A stretch of 64,000 nucleotides of DNA from Frigoribacterium sp. VKM Ac-2836 (GCF_013248995.1 NZ_JABRPK010000001.1:434001-498000), one strand, 5' to 3'; shown: positions 16,979-26,826, numbered from the stretch's first letter. Notes: generated from the letters alone by a model not told the origin. Translations and numbers: made by a program.

Positions 16979-18318
16979 GCACGTCCCTGCCCGTCCGTCA
17001 TCCGGACGTCACCTCCGAGCCCTTCATGACGAAGCGGGCGTGGGTGCTCGTCCTCCTCAACGTGGTCGTGCCGGGCTCGGCGCAGGTGCTCGCGGGCAGT
17101 CGCCGACTCGGCCGGTGGGGACTGGCCTCCACGTTGGTCTTCTGGGCGGTCGCGATCGTGGTCATCGTGCTGGCGTTCGCGTTCCGCTCACCCCTGATCG
17201 AGATCGCGACCAACGTCGTCGCCTTGACCGTCGTCCAGATCTTCCTCGCGTACTACGCGGTGCTGTGGGTGGTGCTGACCGTCGACACCCTGCGGCTGGC
17301 CCGGATCGTCCGGACGAACCCCTCGGCGAGGGGCCTGCTCGCCGGGGCCATGGTGCTGCTGATGGTGGTGACCGTCGGGCCTGCCGCCTACGGTGCCTAT
17401 CTCGCCGGGGTGCAGCACGGTCTGCTCAACAGTCTGTTCACGTCCCAGGCCGACGCCGCGCCTCCCGTCGACGGTCGCTACAACATCATGTTGCTGGGCG
17501 GCGACGCCGGATCGGACCGCACCGGTCTGCGTCCCGACAGCATCTCGGTGGCGAGCATCGACGCCGAGACCGGTGCGACCACGATCGTCGGCATTCCCCG
17601 CAACCTCTACGACGCGCCCTTCGTCGCGGGATCACCCCTCTACGGCGACTATCCCGACGGGTACGACTGTGGCGACGACTGTCTCGTGAGCTTCTTGTAC
17701 ACCTACGGGGAAGAACACCCCGATCTCTACCCTGACGCCGAGTCGAAGGGCAGCAACCCGGGGGTCGAGGCCATGCGCGACGCCGTCGAGGGCATCACGG
17801 GCCTCACGGTGCAGTACTACGCTTTGATCGACATGCAGGGCTTCGTCGACCTGATCGACGCCCTCGGTGGCATCCAGGTGGACGTGCAGCAGCGCATCCC
17901 GATCAACGGGGGTGTCGACCGCAACGGCCAGCCGATCAACGTCGACGGCTGGATCGAACCCGGCGAGCAGAAGCTCGACGGCTACCACGCACTCTGGTAC
18001 GCGAGGGCGCGGCACGGCACGAGCGACTACGACCGCATGGCTCGTCAACGAGAGGTCCAGCAGGCTCTGCTCTCGCAGTTCCAGCCGGCGACGGTGCTGT
18101 CGAAGTTCCAGGCCGTCGCGGCGGCGGGCGTTCAGACGGTCGACACCGACATCCCGCAGGGTGCCCTGGCCGCCTTCGTCGATCTGGCCGTCAAGGCCAA
18201 GTCGCAGCAGATCACGAGTCTCGAGCTCGTCCCGCCGACCTACGACAACGTCTATCCCGACTACGACGCGATGCGGGCGGCTGTCGCCCAAGCGACCACG
18301 GCGGCCACCGCACCCTGA
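16975..18318 (+). CDS. LytR-CpsA-Psr (LCP) family glycopolymer ligase
   Basis: A 447-aa membrane protein. About four N-terminal hydrophobic segments (residues 20-145) precede an extracellular LCP domain. The domain has [20 protein letters not shown] (conserved Asp and Arg that bind pyrophosphate), [26 protein letters not shown] and the [19 protein letters not shown] block. LCP proteins transfer polyprenyl-phosphate-linked glycopolymers to peptidoglycan; in mycobacteria they attach arabinogalactan. Its place at the edge of the polysaccharide locus supports a ligase for the product made here. The GTG overlaps the purE stop (GTGA); in mycobacteria LCP and purE genes also lie close together. Confidence 0.88.
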   Translation: MSTSLPVRHPDVTSEPFMTKRAWVLVLLNVVVPGSAQVLAGSRRLGRWGLASTLVFWAVAIVVIVLAFAFRSPLIEIATNVVALTVVQIFLAYYAVLWVVLTVDTLRLARIVRTNPSARGLLAGAMVLLMVVTVGPAAYGAYLAGVQHGLLNSLFTSQADAAPPVDGRYNIMLLGGDAGSDRTGLRPDSISVASIDAETGATTIVGIPRNLYDAPFVAGSPLYGDYPDGYDCGDDCLVSFLYTYGEEHPDLYPDAESKGSNPGVEAMRDAVEGITGLTVQYYALIDMQGFVDLIDALGGIQVDVQQRIPINGGVDRNGQPINVDGWIEPGEQKLDGYHALWYARARHGTSDYDRMARQREVQQALLSQFQPATVLSKFQAVAAAGVQTVDTDIPQGALAAFVDLAVKAKSQQITSLELVPPTYDNVYPDYDAMRAAVAQATTAATAP

Positions 18319-18355
18319 CGACGGACCAGCGGTCGGGCGGCGCGTGACCGGTGAC

Positions 18356-19495
18356 TCAGAGGTCGGCGTGCAGCTGCCACACCTTGTCGGCCGAGTCCCG
18401 CCAACTGAAGGCCCGGGCGCGATCGATGCCGGCGATGCCGAGCCGGGTGGACAGCTCGACGTCGGACACGACCTGGAACATGGCCTGCGCGAGGCGTTCG
18501 GGGTAGCCCGCTGCGTCGTCTCGGGCCACGCTGACCGCCGCGTCCGCCGCGACCTCGAGCAGGGCCGGGGCGTCCGACACGATCGTGGGCGTGCCGAGGC
18601 TGAAGGCTTCGACGACCGGTAACCCGAACCCCTCGGCGAGACTGGGGAACACGAAGACCGAGGCTCGCTGCAGCAGCACCGCCAGCTGTTCGTCCGACAC
18701 GAAGCCCATGGTGCGGACCTTGTCGGCGGGTAGGCCGGCGGCGGCCACCAGGTCGGCCACCTTGACGTCTCCCCACCCCTCGGGCCCGACGATCAGCAAC
18801 GGCAGGTCGGGGGCGTCCGGGTGTGCGAGAGCCTGGATGAGTGGCTCGATGCCCTTGCGTGGTTCGAGCGTGCCGACGCTGAGTGCGTAGCGCTCGGGCA
18901 GGTCGAGGGAGTCGGCGACCTCGTCGGAGTCCGCCGGAACGGCCAGTTTGGGGCTCACCGCCCCGCCGATGACGCGAAGGCGGTCCCCGAAGGGGAAGAG
19001 TTCGGCGAGTTCGCGCGCGACGCTGTGGGTCGGCACCACCACGCCGTCGGCGTGCTTGAAGGCCCGCTTGGTCATGGCCTTGTGCCAGCGGACACCCCGA
19101 GGGGTGAGGGTCTCGGGGTGGGTCCACGGCACCGTGTCGTGGATCGTGACGACGGTCTGCGTCCCCGGGTCGAGTGCCCGGTCGTGTCGGTAGAGCGGGG
19201 CGAAGAGGCTCGTCGCGTGGACCATGCCGCGGCCGGGTAGACCGAGGAGACCGCCTTGCCACGCCACCGCGAGTTCACGGCGGCCGAGGGGTGATTTGGC
19301 CACGTGGGAGAGACCGGGCAAAAGATCGGCCAACCGGTCGTAGTCGGTCTGGGGGTGGGCCGCCACGACCCCCTCGACCTCGCAGCCGCGGGGGGCGGTC
19401 TCGACGAGGGCTCGGGTCAGTTCTTCGGTGTATCGCCCGATGCCGCCCGGAATGGGAGCGAGGATCTGATCAACGACTACTCGCAGCGTGGTCAT
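18356..19495 (-). CDS. Glycosyltransferase, GT4 type
   Basis: A 379-aa GT-B fold retaining glycosyltransferase. The N-terminal half has the acceptor loop PIPGGIGRYTEEL and a VTIHDTVPW strand. The C-terminal half has the donor-binding GTLEPRKGIEPLIQA and the nucleotide-sugar motif EGFGLPVVEAFSLGTP. It probably adds a sugar to the polysaccharide intermediate on the cytosolic face. It begins inside the 3' end of rmlD (26-bp overlap) and closes the rmlB-rmlD-GT operon, so a rhamnosyltransferase is a reasonable guess. It resembles the GT at 31991-33145. Confidence 0.88.
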   Translation of the reverse strand: MTTLRVVVDQILAPIPGGIGRYTEELTRALVETAPRGCEVEGVVAAHPQTDYDRLADLLPGLSHVAKSPLGRRELAVAWQGGLLGLPGRGMVHATSLFAPLYRHDRALDPGTQTVVTIHDTVPWTHPETLTPRGVRWHKAMTKRAFKHADGVVVPTHSVARELAELFPFGDRLRVIGGAVSPKLAVPADSDEVADSLDLPERYALSVGTLEPRKGIEPLIQALAHPDAPDLPLLIVGPEGWGDVKVADLVAAAGLPADKVRTMGFVSDEQLAVLLQRASVFVFPSLAEGFGLPVVEAFSLGTPTIVSDAPALLEVAADAAVSVARDDAAGYPERLAQAMFQVVSDVELSTRLGIAGIDRARAFSWRDSADKVWQLHADL

Positions 19496-20360
19496 CGGTC
19501 TGCAACACTCCCCTGCTCGCGGCTTCGGCCAGCGCTTCTCTCCACGGACGCATGGGCTTCAGCCCGGCGCGTTCCCAGGCGTCGTGGCCGAGGACGCTGT
19601 AGCTGGGCCGCGGAGCGGGGCGCACGAACGCCGAGCTGTCCGTCGGCTCGACCCTAGCAGCGTCGAGTCCGGCCTCTTCGAAGACGGCCTGGGCGAACTC
19701 GAACCAGCTCGCACGGCCTGAATTCGTCCCGTGGTAGACCCCTGCGGGTGCGTCCGAGTCGAGCAGGGCGACGATCTGCGCCGCGAGGTCGGCCGTCCAG
19801 GTCGGCTGACCCAGTTGGTCGTCGACCACCTTGACCGTGTCGTGCGACGCCGCGAGCTTGACCATGGTCTTCGCGAAGTTTCCGCCGTGCGCTCCGTAGA
19901 GCCAGGCCGTGCGCACGATGTAGGTGCCCTCGGGGTTCGCGGTCAGAGCCAGCCTCTCGCCCGCTGCCTTCGTACGGCCGTAGGCGCTCACCGGGGCGAC
20001 CGGGGCGTTTTCGGGGTAGGGCTCGGTCGCGACGCCGTCGAAGACGTAGTCGGTCGAGATCTGCACGAGCTTCGCCCCGACGGAGGCGGTGGCCTCGGCC
20101 AGCAGGCCTGCTGCGGTGCCGTTCACGGCCAGTGCGGCCTCTTCGTCGGTCTCGGCGGCGTCGACGGCCGTGTAGGCGGCGGAGTTGATGACGACGTCGT
20201 GCCCCTGGACCGCGGAGAAGACGGCGTCTCGATCGGTCACGTCGAGGTCGGCGCGGCCGAGAACGGTCACGTCACGCCCGAAGAGCGCTTCGAGCAGGTC
20301 GGTCCCGAGCATGCCCCGGGCGCCGGTGACGAGGTACTTGGTGTTCTGGGCGCCGGCCAT
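19470..20360 (-). CDS. rmlD: dTDP-4-dehydrorhamnose reductase
   Basis: A 296-aa NAD(P)H-dependent SDR that makes dTDP-L-rhamnose in the last step of the pathway. It shows the Rossmann loop VTGARGMLGTDLLEA, the STDYVFDG strand, the catalytic YGRTKAAGE (Tyr-x3-Lys) and a C-terminal substrate region. The ATG at 20360 touches the rmlB stop (TGATG). The frame is open to 20417 but this is not homologous. Its partners rmlB (same operon) and rmlC/rmlA (divergent) complete the pathway. Confidence 0.93.
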   Translation of the reverse strand: MAGAQNTKYLVTGARGMLGTDLLEALFGRDVTVLGRADLDVTDRDAVFSAVQGHDVVINSAAYTAVDAAETDEEAALAVNGTAAGLLAEATASVGAKLVQISTDYVFDGVATEPYPENAPVAPVSAYGRTKAAGERLALTANPEGTYIVRTAWLYGAHGGNFAKTMVKLAASHDTVKVVDDQLGQPTWTADLAAQIVALLDSDAPAGVYHGTNSGRASWFEFAQAVFEEAGLDAARVEPTDSSAFVRPAPRPSYSVLGHDAWERAGLKPMRPWREALAEAASRGVLQTDDHAASSR

Positions 20361-21343
20361 CAGAGAGCAGCGCGCTCTTTGAGCGGCTGCCACCACTCGC
20401 GGTTGTCGCGGTACCACTGGACCACGTCGGCGAGTCCCTTCTCGAAGGGGACCTGGGGTTCGTAGCCGAGCTCGTCGCGGATCTTCGAGATGTCGACGGA
20501 ATATCGCAGGTCGTGGCCCAGGCGGTCCTGGACGCGATCGACGTAGCTCCAGTCCTTGCCGGTGGCCTCGAGGAGCATCTCGGTGAGCTCTTTGTTGGTG
20601 AGTTCGGTGCCGCCGCCGATGTTGTAGATCTCTCCGGCGCGGCCGTTGACGAGGACCATGGCGATGCCGCGGGTGTGGTCGTCGACGTGCAGCCAGTCGC
20701 GGATGTTGTTCCCCTCGCCGTAGAGCGGGACGTGCACGTCGTCGATCAGGTTCGTCACGAAGAGCGGGATGACCTTCTCGGGGAAGTGGTACGGGCCGTA
20801 GTTGTTGCTGCAGCGCGTGATCGAGACGTTCAGCCCGTGGGTGCGGTGGTAGCTGCGGGCGAGCAGGTCACTGCCGGCCTTCGAGGCGGAGTAGGGCGAG
20901 TTCGGCTCGAGAGGGCGGTCCTCCGCCCACGAACCCTCGGCGATGGAGCCGTAGACCTCGTCGGTCGAGACGTGGACGAAGCGTTTCAGGTCGTTGCGCA
21001 GGGCGGCGTCGAGCAGCTGCTGGGTGCCGAGCACGTTGGTCTCGACGAAGATCGACGCGTCACGGACGGAGCGGTCGACGTGCGACTCGGCTGCGAAATG
21101 GACGACCGCGTCCACCTCGGGGAAGAGTCTGTCGAGCAGGGCGCCGTCGCGGATGTCGCCCTTGACGAAGGTGTAGCGGGGCGAGTCGGCCACGCTCGAA
21201 AGATTGGCCTCGTTGCCCGAGTAGGTCAGCGCGTCGAGGACGACGACCTCGGCCCCCTCGAGGCCCGGGTAGGAGTCTTCGAGCGTACGGCGGACGAAGT
21301 TGGAGCCGATGAAGCCGGCTCCGCCGGTGACGAGGATTTTCAC
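20360..21343 (-). CDS. rmlB: dTDP-glucose 4,6-dehydratase
   Basis: A 327-aa NAD-dependent extended SDR that converts dTDP-glucose to dTDP-4-keto-6-deoxyglucose. It has VTGGAGFIGSNFVRR, HFAAESHVDRS, the STDEVYGS active-site strand, YSASKAGSD (Tyr-x3-Lys) and NNYGPYHFPEKVIP. The GTG start at 21343 has the Shine-Dalgarno AAGGGA 5 nt upstream. It is the first gene of the minus-strand rhamnose operon. Confidence 0.95.
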   Translation of the reverse strand: MKILVTGGAGFIGSNFVRRTLEDSYPGLEGAEVVVLDALTYSGNEANLSSVADSPRYTFVKGDIRDGALLDRLFPEVDAVVHFAAESHVDRSVRDASIFVETNVLGTQQLLDAALRNDLKRFVHVSTDEVYGSIAEGSWAEDRPLEPNSPYSASKAGSDLLARSYHRTHGLNVSITRCSNNYGPYHFPEKVIPLFVTNLIDDVHVPLYGEGNNIRDWLHVDDHTRGIAMVLVNGRAGEIYNIGGGTELTNKELTEMLLEATGKDWSYVDRVQDRLGHDLRYSVDISKIRDELGYEPQVPFEKGLADVVQWYRDNREWWQPLKERAAL

Positions 21344-21379
21344 AGTGGTCCCTTGGGGTCGATCGCAGGCGGTCGGTCC

Positions 21380-21385
21380 ATGTTA
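21380..21385 (-). promoter_or_regulatory. -10 box TAACAT of the rmlB operon
   Basis: TAACAT on the minus strand predicts a start near 21373 and a leader of about 30 nt with the Shine-Dalgarno AAGGGA before the rmlB GTG. It lies back-to-back with the rmlC promoter in a 133-bp intergenic region. Confidence 0.45.
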
Positions 21386-21464
21386 GCGGAGGGCGCCTGC
21401 CGCCTCTGCTGACCCGAGGCGCGCCCCGTGGCCGCTCGGAGACGTGCGGAACCGGGCGGGCCGG

Positions 21465-21470
21465 TAGGAT
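21465..21470 (+). promoter_or_regulatory. -10 box TAGGAT of rmlC, 6 nt from GTG
   Basis: TAGGAT is followed by exactly 6 nt (GCCCGG) and then the GTG at 21477. Hexamer and spacing are identical to the ugd promoter, giving a predicted leaderless rmlC-rmlA message. Confidence 0.55.
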
Positions 21471-21476
21471 GCCCGG

Positions 21477-22088
21477 GTGCAGATCCGCGAACTGAAGATC
21501 CCAGACAGCTACGAGATCACGCCGAAGCAGTTCGGTGACGACCGGGGAGTGTTCCTCGAGTGGTACCGCTTCGACAAGCTCGCCGAGGTCGTCGGGCACT
21601 CGATCGACCTTCGCCAGGCGAACACGTCGGTGTCCAAGCGGGGCGTCGTCCGCGGCATCCACTTCGCCGACGTCCCTCTCGGCCAGGCCAAGTACGTCAC
21701 CGCGACGCACGGCGCCGTGCTCGACTACGTGGTGGACATCCGCGTCGGGTCTCCGACCTACGGCCAGTGGGACACCGTCCTCCTCGACGACACCGACCGC
21801 CGTGCCATCTACATCGCCGAAGGGCTGGGGCACGCCTTCGTCGCCCTCACCGACGACGCGACCGTGAGCTATCTCGTGACCGACACCTTCAATGCCGAGC
21901 GCGAGCACGGCATCGACCCGCTGGATGCCCAGATCGGTCTCGTCTTCCCGTCCGAAGCAGGCGAGCCGCTCCTCTCGCCGAAGGACACCGAGGCCCCTTC
22001 GCTCGCCGAGGCGGCATCGGCAGGCCTCCTCCCCACGTGGGACGACATGCGGACGTACTACGCGTCCCTCGACGGAAAGGCGATCTGA
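21477..22088 (+). CDS. rmlC: dTDP-4-dehydrorhamnose 3,5-epimerase
   Basis: A 203-aa cupin epimerase, third step of dTDP-rhamnose synthesis. It shows the [10 protein letters not shown] strand, the catalytic His62 in [10 protein letters not shown] (usually RGLHxQ), [15 protein letters not shown] and a GLGHAFVAL strand. The length is slightly above the usual 180-200 aa. The GTG start is fixed by the conserved N-terminus and by the -10 box 6 nt upstream. The rmlA GTG begins 1 nt after its stop. Confidence 0.93.
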   Translation: MQIRELKIPDSYEITPKQFGDDRGVFLEWYRFDKLAEVVGHSIDLRQANTSVSKRGVVRGIHFADVPLGQAKYVTATHGAVLDYVVDIRVGSPTYGQWDTVLLDDTDRRAIYIAEGLGHAFVALTDDATVSYLVTDTFNAEREHGIDPLDAQIGLVFPSEAGEPLLSPKDTEAPSLAEAASAGLLPTWDDMRTYYASLDGKAI

Positions 22089-22089
22089 C

Positions 22090-22953
22090 GTGAAAGGCAT
22101 CATCCTGGCCGGGGGTTCGGGCACCCGCCTCTGGCCCATCACCAAAGGCATCTCGAAGCAGCTCATGCCGATCTACGACAAGCCGATGGTCTACTACCCC
22201 TTGTCGACGTTGATGATGGCAGGCATCCGCGAGGTTCTGGTCATCACGACCCCCGAGTACAACGACCAGTTCCGGGCCCTGCTCGGCGACGGTTCGCATC
22301 TCGGAATGAGCATCGAGTACGCGGTCCAGCCGTCACCGGACGGCCTCGCGCAGGCTTTCATCATCGGCGAGGACTTCATCGGCGACGACTCGGTCGCGCT
22401 CGTCCTCGGAGACAACATCTTCCACGGCGTGGGACTGGGGTCGAACCTCAAGAAGAACGCTGACGTCCAGGGTGCGACCATCTTCGCCTACCACGTATCG
22501 GACCCCAAGGCCTACGGAGTGGTCGAGTTCGACGAGGCCTTCAAAGCGGTCTCCATCGAAGAGAAGCCTGCGGTGCCCAAAAGCAACTACGCCGTGCCGG
22601 GGCTCTACTTCTACGACAACCGCATCATCGAGATCGCCAAGACGATCGAGCCCAGCCCCCGTGGTGAGCTCGAGATCTCCACCGTCAACGAGCGCTACCT
22701 CGACGCCGGCGACCTCCAGGTCCAGGTGCTGGATCGTGGCACGGCCTGGCTCGACACCGGTACCTTCGAGTCGATGATGCAGGCGTCAGAGTACGTCCGC
22801 GTCATCGAGGACCGTCAAGGGCACAAGATCGGCTGCATCGAAGAGATCGCCTGGCGCAACGGCTGGATCGACGACGAGCACCTGGCCGACCTCGCAGCGC
22901 CCTTGGCCAAGAGCGGTTACGGCGTCTACCTGCAGAACCTGCTGGCCGTCTGA
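22090..22953 (+). CDS. rmlA: Glucose-1-phosphate thymidylyltransferase
   Basis: A 287-aa nucleotidyltransferase that joins dTTP and glucose-1-phosphate to dTDP-glucose, the first and usually feedback-inhibited step of the pathway. Seen are the signature [20 protein letters not shown], the metal-binding [30 protein letters not shown] and [14 protein letters not shown]. The length is typical. It is immediately downstream of rmlC. Confidence 0.95.
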   Translation: MKGIILAGGSGTRLWPITKGISKQLMPIYDKPMVYYPLSTLMMAGIREVLVITTPEYNDQFRALLGDGSHLGMSIEYAVQPSPDGLAQAFIIGEDFIGDDSVALVLGDNIFHGVGLGSNLKKNADVQGATIFAYHVSDPKAYGVVEFDEAFKAVSIEEKPAVPKSNYAVPGLYFYDNRIIEIAKTIEPSPRGELEISTVNERYLDAGDLQVQVLDRGTAWLDTGTFESMMQASEYVRVIEDRQGHKIGCIEEIAWRNGWIDDEHLADLAAPLAKSGYGVYLQNLLAV

Positions 22954-22971
22954 CCGGCACCGGACCTCGCT

Positions 22972-22993
22972 GACCTCCTCGGTCGGGGAGGTC
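22972..22993. terminator. Weak hairpin between convergent genes
   Basis: A 9-bp stem (22972-22980 with 22985-22993, one G-U pair) with a GGTC loop lies in the 48-bp gap between rmlA and the convergent glycosyltransferase. It is a plausible but modest bidirectional terminator. Confidence 0.4.
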
Positions 22994-23001
22994 GCGGTGG
23001 G

Positions 23002-23958
23002 TCAGGCGCCTCGGATGCGGCCACGTCTCCAGCTCGGCCGGACACGCGGTGGGCCCCAGAGTGAGCCGCGTCTCTGCTGCCGCTGCTCGTGGAAGAACTC
23101 GTCCTTGAGGGGCTTCAGTCCGTGGTACTGGTTGAGCTCTTCGGACACGAGCTCGATGTGCGTCGACGCCTTGACGACTCGCCAGGATTTCTGGTGTGCC
23201 GCGAACGACATCCACTGATCTTCGAGAAACGCGAAGCGTCTCGGTAGCCGGGCGAAGAAGCGGTCGTCCGTCACGAGTTCGGAGTCGTAGACCGTTCCAC
23301 CCGTTCCGGCATGATCGGCGGCCGTGCCGGGATCGATCTCGGCTCGACGCCAATAGGAACCGTGCTGGCTGAATGCCCACCACGCCACGACCGATCGGGG
23401 CTCGTAGTCGGCCAGGAGCTCCTCGATGAAGTCCACCGACACGTCCTGGTCGTCATCCAACATGACGATGGGACCCTGATAGCCGCCGTTGACGGCCAGG
23501 CGCGCGGCCACGAATCGTGCAAGCCCTCCGATGTTGACCGGACTGTCGTAGAGATCGATGCTCGCGAGGCTGTCACCGGCACCGTCTCGCGCCACGGCGC
23601 GGTAGGTCTCGGCGTCCGCCGGGTTGTTGTTCCAGAGAAGCAGGCGGATCGGACGGTTCGTCACCTGCGCACGAAGCATTCGCGTGACCTCAGCGGCGCG
23701 ATCCGGCCTGTTCCAGAGGCAGACCACGACAGGAATCGCGTCGTCTCCGGGCCTGGCCCATGACGCCGTGCCGACGACCCGGATGCCCTCCGTGAGGAGC
23801 CCGCCGATGACGCGCTGCCACGCGCGTTCCCGAGGGATGGCCTTGATCCGGCGGGCACCGACGAGCGAACGGTCGTAGAGCCCCTCGAGCCGAAGGCCTC
23901 TGACGATCCGACGCAGGGATGTCCGAGCCGCTCCGAAGGCGGAGGAACGGCTGGTCAC
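23002..23958 (-). CDS. Glycosyltransferase, GT2-like (GT-A fold)
   Basis: A 318-aa protein with a GT-A core. It has VVVCLWNRPDRAAEVTRML at about residue 75, a LLLWNNNPADAET turn, the metal-binding acidic cluster IVMLDDDQDVS, and a late FLEDQWMSF acidic motif like the ED/QxxRW catalytic region of GT2 enzymes. A basic N-terminal arm (about 65 residues) precedes the core. The GTG at 23958 overlaps the stop of the upstream glycosyltransferase (GTGA); the open frame to 24471 is shadow sequence. Donor and acceptor are unknown. Confidence 0.75.
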   Translation of the reverse strand: MTSRSSAFGAARTSLRRIVRGLRLEGLYDRSLVGARRIKAIPRERAWQRVIGGLLTEGIRVVGTASWARPGDDAIPVVVCLWNRPDRAAEVTRMLRAQVTNRPIRLLLWNNNPADAETYRAVARDGAGDSLASIDLYDSPVNIGGLARFVAARLAVNGGYQGPIVMLDDDQDVSVDFIEELLADYEPRSVVAWWAFSQHGSYWRRAEIDPGTAADHAGTGGTVYDSELVTDDRFFARLPRRFAFLEDQWMSFAAHQKSWRVVKASTHIELVSEELNQYHGLKPLKDEFFHEQRQQRRGSLWGPPRVRPSWRRGRIRGA

Positions 23959-25073
23959 GCCCGCGGCCGCAGTCGACTCGCGAAGGCATCGGTGAGACGG
24001 ACGACCTTGCGGGCGTTCGTGGCGTCCAGAGTGGACTGGAGGCGTCGTATCTCGGCCGTGAGGTCGGATTGATGGGCGAGCAGGGCCGCCTCCCGTGCCT
24101 CGGCTTCGGTCGTGACCCGCTCGAGCTCGGTGCGCATCCCGTCGAGTTCGAGCGCGTTCTCGGCCTGCTGGCGTCCGAACGAGGCGAGTTCGTGGGCACG
24201 CTCGTCGCCGAACTCGACGTCGGGGTCGCCCGGGGCGATCGCGTGGGCGGCGAAGAATTCGGGCAGGGTCCGGTCGACCGTGAACGGGCCGCCGTCGAGT
24301 TCGTCCCGAAGGGGGTGGCGAGCTGCGTAGAACGGCAGCAGCACACCCTTCTTGAGCCGCGCGTAATCGCGCATGCCGTGGTGGTTGGGACTCGGACGAA
24401 GGTGCGGGCTGGCCTCGTAACCGGCCCCGGCCATCTCGACCTTGTGCTCGAACTGGCGCCAGGACCGCCACGGAAGGTGCAGGACCTCGAGGGCCAGCTC
24501 CGGCGGCGGAGCACCGTGGCTGGCGATGCTCACGAGGTGGTTGCCCTGGACGACCGTGACGTCCGGGTCGCCGACGTGGACGGCGTTCGTCGTCGGTTGC
24601 GCCAGAACGCCGACCGTGCGGAGTTCGTCGTTCGTCCGTTCGTCGCGCCAGACGAGTCGCTCGAAACCGGCACCCGACTCGGCCACCGGGCCGATGAGGT
24701 TGACGACGCGCACACCGAACGACCCGAGTCCGGGATCGACGAGCTCGAAGACGTCCCGCAGCGACCGGGAGCGGTCGACCGGCACGATGAACTCGTCGGC
24801 ATCGGCGTTCACGACCCAGTCCGCCCCGTGTTCGGTGGCTGCCTCACGGGCCATGCGCGTGACGACCTCGCCCTGTTGCTTCTCGTGCCGGTGGTCGTGG
24901 TGCAGCACGACCGAGCCCGCGGCCTCGTACGCCTCCAGGATCTCCCTCGTGCCGTCCGTCGAGGCGTTGTCGGTGACGATGATCACGTCCACGCCCTGGG
25001 CCAGGTGATAATCGACCCATTGGGTGATGACGTCCGCTTCGTCGCGGACCATGGCGGTCACGGCCAGTTTCAT
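23955..25073 (-). CDS. Glycosyltransferase family 2 with C-terminal coiled coil
   Basis: A 372-aa GT-A enzyme of the Glyco_tranf_2_4/GT92-like kind. The opening TAMVRDEADVITQWVDYHLAQGV is characteristic, followed by IIVTDNASTDGT and the DxD-like VVNADADEFI. The last about 75 residues form a charged heptad-like helix (ELERVTTEAEAREAALLAHQ), probably a coiled coil for oligomerisation. The ATG at 25073 has AGGAG about 6 nt upstream. It is third in the minus-strand operon that begins with the LpxA-like gene. Confidence 0.85.
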   Translation of the reverse strand: MKLAVTAMVRDEADVITQWVDYHLAQGVDVIIVTDNASTDGTREILEAYEAAGSVVLHHDHRHEKQQGEVVTRMAREAATEHGADWVVNADADEFIVPVDRSRSLRDVFELVDPGLGSFGVRVVNLIGPVAESGAGFERLVWRDERTNDELRTVGVLAQPTTNAVHVGDPDVTVVQGNHLVSIASHGAPPPELALEVLHLPWRSWRQFEHKVEMAGAGYEASPHLRPSPNHHGMRDYARLKKGVLLPFYAARHPLRDELDGGPFTVDRTLPEFFAAHAIAPGDPDVEFGDERAHELASFGRQQAENALELDGMRTELERVTTEAEAREAALLAHQSDLTAEIRRLQSTLDATNARKVVRLTDAFASRLRPRA

Positions 25074-25113
25074 GCTGTCTCCTCGGGCGTGGGACGGTTC
25101 GGGTCGTCCGACA

Positions 25114-25983
25114 TCATCGCTGAACTCGGGCGCGAAGGCTCAACCCGACCCGGAGCGCGAGCCGCAACGGCCAGAGCCACCACGCCGCGTACTTCCGGGA
25201 GAGGAACCGATAAGCGCTGCGGTGGTGCTCGCGCCGCATCGCGACGGACTCGTTTCGCGTCGAGTGGGCACCCACGTGCGTGACGTCGGCCCGCGGCTGA
25301 TACACGTTTCGGAGCCCTGCCCGGCTGAGCCGCCAGCCGAGGTCGACGTCCTCGAAGTACATGAAGAACGAGGTGTCGAACCCCCCCAACCGGTCGAAGG
25401 CGTCCCGTCGGACGAGGAGGCACGCGCCCGAGAGCCAACCGACGGTCTGGTCGCCCTGGTCGGGACCCGGGCCGTGGTACCGACGGGTCCAGGGGTTGCC
25501 GGGCCAGATGTCTGCGAGCACGGCGTGGCCGAGACCTGTCCGAAGGGAGGGAAGGGACCGGGCCGAGGGATAGGCCTCGCCGGTGGGCTCCCAGATCGCC
25601 GGCCCGACCGCACCGATCCGCGGGTCGGCGTCGGCCGTCGCGACGAGGACGTCGAGGGCCCCGGCGGCCAGCACCACGTCGGGGTTCGAGACGAGAACGT
25701 ATCGGACGCTGGGCGGCAGGCCCTCCGTGGCGACGTTCACCGCGCCTCCGTAACCGGCGTTCCGTCCGACTTCGACGAAGCGTGCCCCGGCCGCCTCCGT
25801 GGTGAGCCGGGCTGCGTCGGGATCGGCGGAGGCGTTGTCGGCGACGACCGTGAGGACGACGTCGGGGTGCGCGGTCGCTGCGGGCACGGAGGCGAGGAAC
25901 TCGCCCAGGAATCGACCCGAGTTGTAGCTGACCGTGACGACCGCGACGGTCGGCGCTGGAGGGAGGCTGGGGTCGTTAGTCAT
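25114..25983 (-). CDS. Glycosyltransferase family 2 (rhamnosyltransferase-like)
   Basis: A 289-aa GT2 enzyme. It has VAVVTVSYNSGRFLGEFLASV, the nucleotide-binding VADNASADPD, NAGYGGAVN, the LVSNPDVVL metal site, LSGACLLVRRDAFDRLGGFD and FFMYFEDVDLGWRLSRAG. This is the WbbL-like series found in many rhamnosyltransferases, so with rmlABCD nearby it may use dTDP-rhamnose. The ATG at 25983 gives the canonical N-terminus; the upstream extension to 26055 is unlikely. The C-terminal basic helix may contact the membrane. Confidence 0.87.
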   Translation of the reverse strand: MTNDPSLPPAPTVAVVTVSYNSGRFLGEFLASVPAATAHPDVVLTVVADNASADPDAARLTTEAAGARFVEVGRNAGYGGAVNVATEGLPPSVRYVLVSNPDVVLAAGALDVLVATADADPRIGAVGPAIWEPTGEAYPSARSLPSLRTGLGHAVLADIWPGNPWTRRYHGPGPDQGDQTVGWLSGACLLVRRDAFDRLGGFDTSFFMYFEDVDLGWRLSRAGLRNVYQPRADVTHVGAHSTRNESVAMRREHHRSAYRFLSRKYAAWWLWPLRLALRVGLSLRARVQR

Positions 25984-26085
25984 GGTTTCTCTGAGGGTCG
26001 ATGGCGTCTCGTGTGCGCCGGGACGACGCCTGGCTGGAGTGACGGCTCGGGGCACCAGTCTGGCATGGGTGCGCGAGCCGACCGA

Positions 26086-26766
26086 CTATGACGACCAGGA
26101 CCGGAAGGCCTCGGCCAAGCGCTCGTCTCGGACGAGATCGTCGAGCACGGGTCGGGGGGAGGAGTAGGCCCGCGTGACGAGTTCGACGGCCCCGGGGTCG
26201 TACCCCTGGCGCTGCATTCCCACGACGTTGGCACCGTGGAGGCTCGCCGGCGATCCGTATGCCTTCGCGAACGGCGGCACGTCGCGCGTGACCACGGAGG
26301 ACATCCCCACCATGGCGCCGCGTCCGACGCGACGCCCCTGGTGGACGGTGGTGGCCATGCCGAGGTTGGCGTCGGGCTCGACCACGACGTGGCCGGCGAG
26401 CAGGACGCTGGACGCCAGCGTCGCTCGCGAACCCACGTGACAGTCGTGCGCCACGTAGGCCTGGTTCATGACGAAGGCGTCGTCGTCCACCCTCGTCACG
26501 GACCTCCACCCGTGATGCACCTGGGCTCCCTCGCGCAGGACGACCCGATCGCCGATGACGACGCCGCCACCCGCAGGATCGTCGTCCGTCCGCGGGTGCG
26601 CCCAGGAGCGCACCTCGGGCGGAGCGCCGATCTGGACCCCGGCGCCGAGCCACCCGTCGTCGCCGATCCGGACAGGGCCGGTGACCACCACGAAAGGACC
26701 GATCGTCGTGCCTGAGCCGATCGTGACGTCTCCGCGGATCACGGCAGTGGGGTGTATGTCGCTCAC
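26086..26766 (-). CDS. LpxA-like left-handed beta-helix acyltransferase
   Basis: A 226-aa hexapeptide-repeat protein strikingly like UDP-GlcNAc acyltransferase LpxA. The imperfect hexads run from residue 5 to about 175. AHDCHVG carries His107, which aligns with E. coli LpxA catalytic His125, and TVHQG carries His142, aligning with His144. The C-terminal NVVGMQRQGYD matches the LpxA helix entry (GLKRRGF). E. coli His122 is a Tyr here. Monoderms lack lipid A, so an acyl- or acetyl-transfer to an amino-sugar nucleotide is inferred. The GTG at 26766 has AGGA 5 nt upstream. It is divergent from the aminotransferase and oxidoreductase genes that could make its substrate. Confidence 0.82.
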   Translation of the reverse strand: MSDIHPTAVIRGDVTIGSGTTIGPFVVVTGPVRIGDDGWLGAGVQIGAPPEVRSWAHPRTDDDPAGGGVVIGDRVVLREGAQVHHGWRSVTRVDDDAFVMNQAYVAHDCHVGSRATLASSVLLAGHVVVEPDANLGMATTVHQGRRVGRGAMVGMSSVVTRDVPPFAKAYGSPASLHGANVVGMQRQGYDPGAVELVTRAYSSPRPVLDDLVRDERLAEAFRSWSS

Positions 26767-26826
26767 GGAGTCCTGTCGTTTCGAGGGTCGGTGTGGGGAC
26801 CGAGGGGCGGCCCGTCGCCTGCGAAC

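Noticed and set aside
26086-26766. LpxA-like gene as a sign of a Gram-negative host or recent transfer
   Set aside because: GC content and codon use match the neighbours, and all other genes are actinobacterial.
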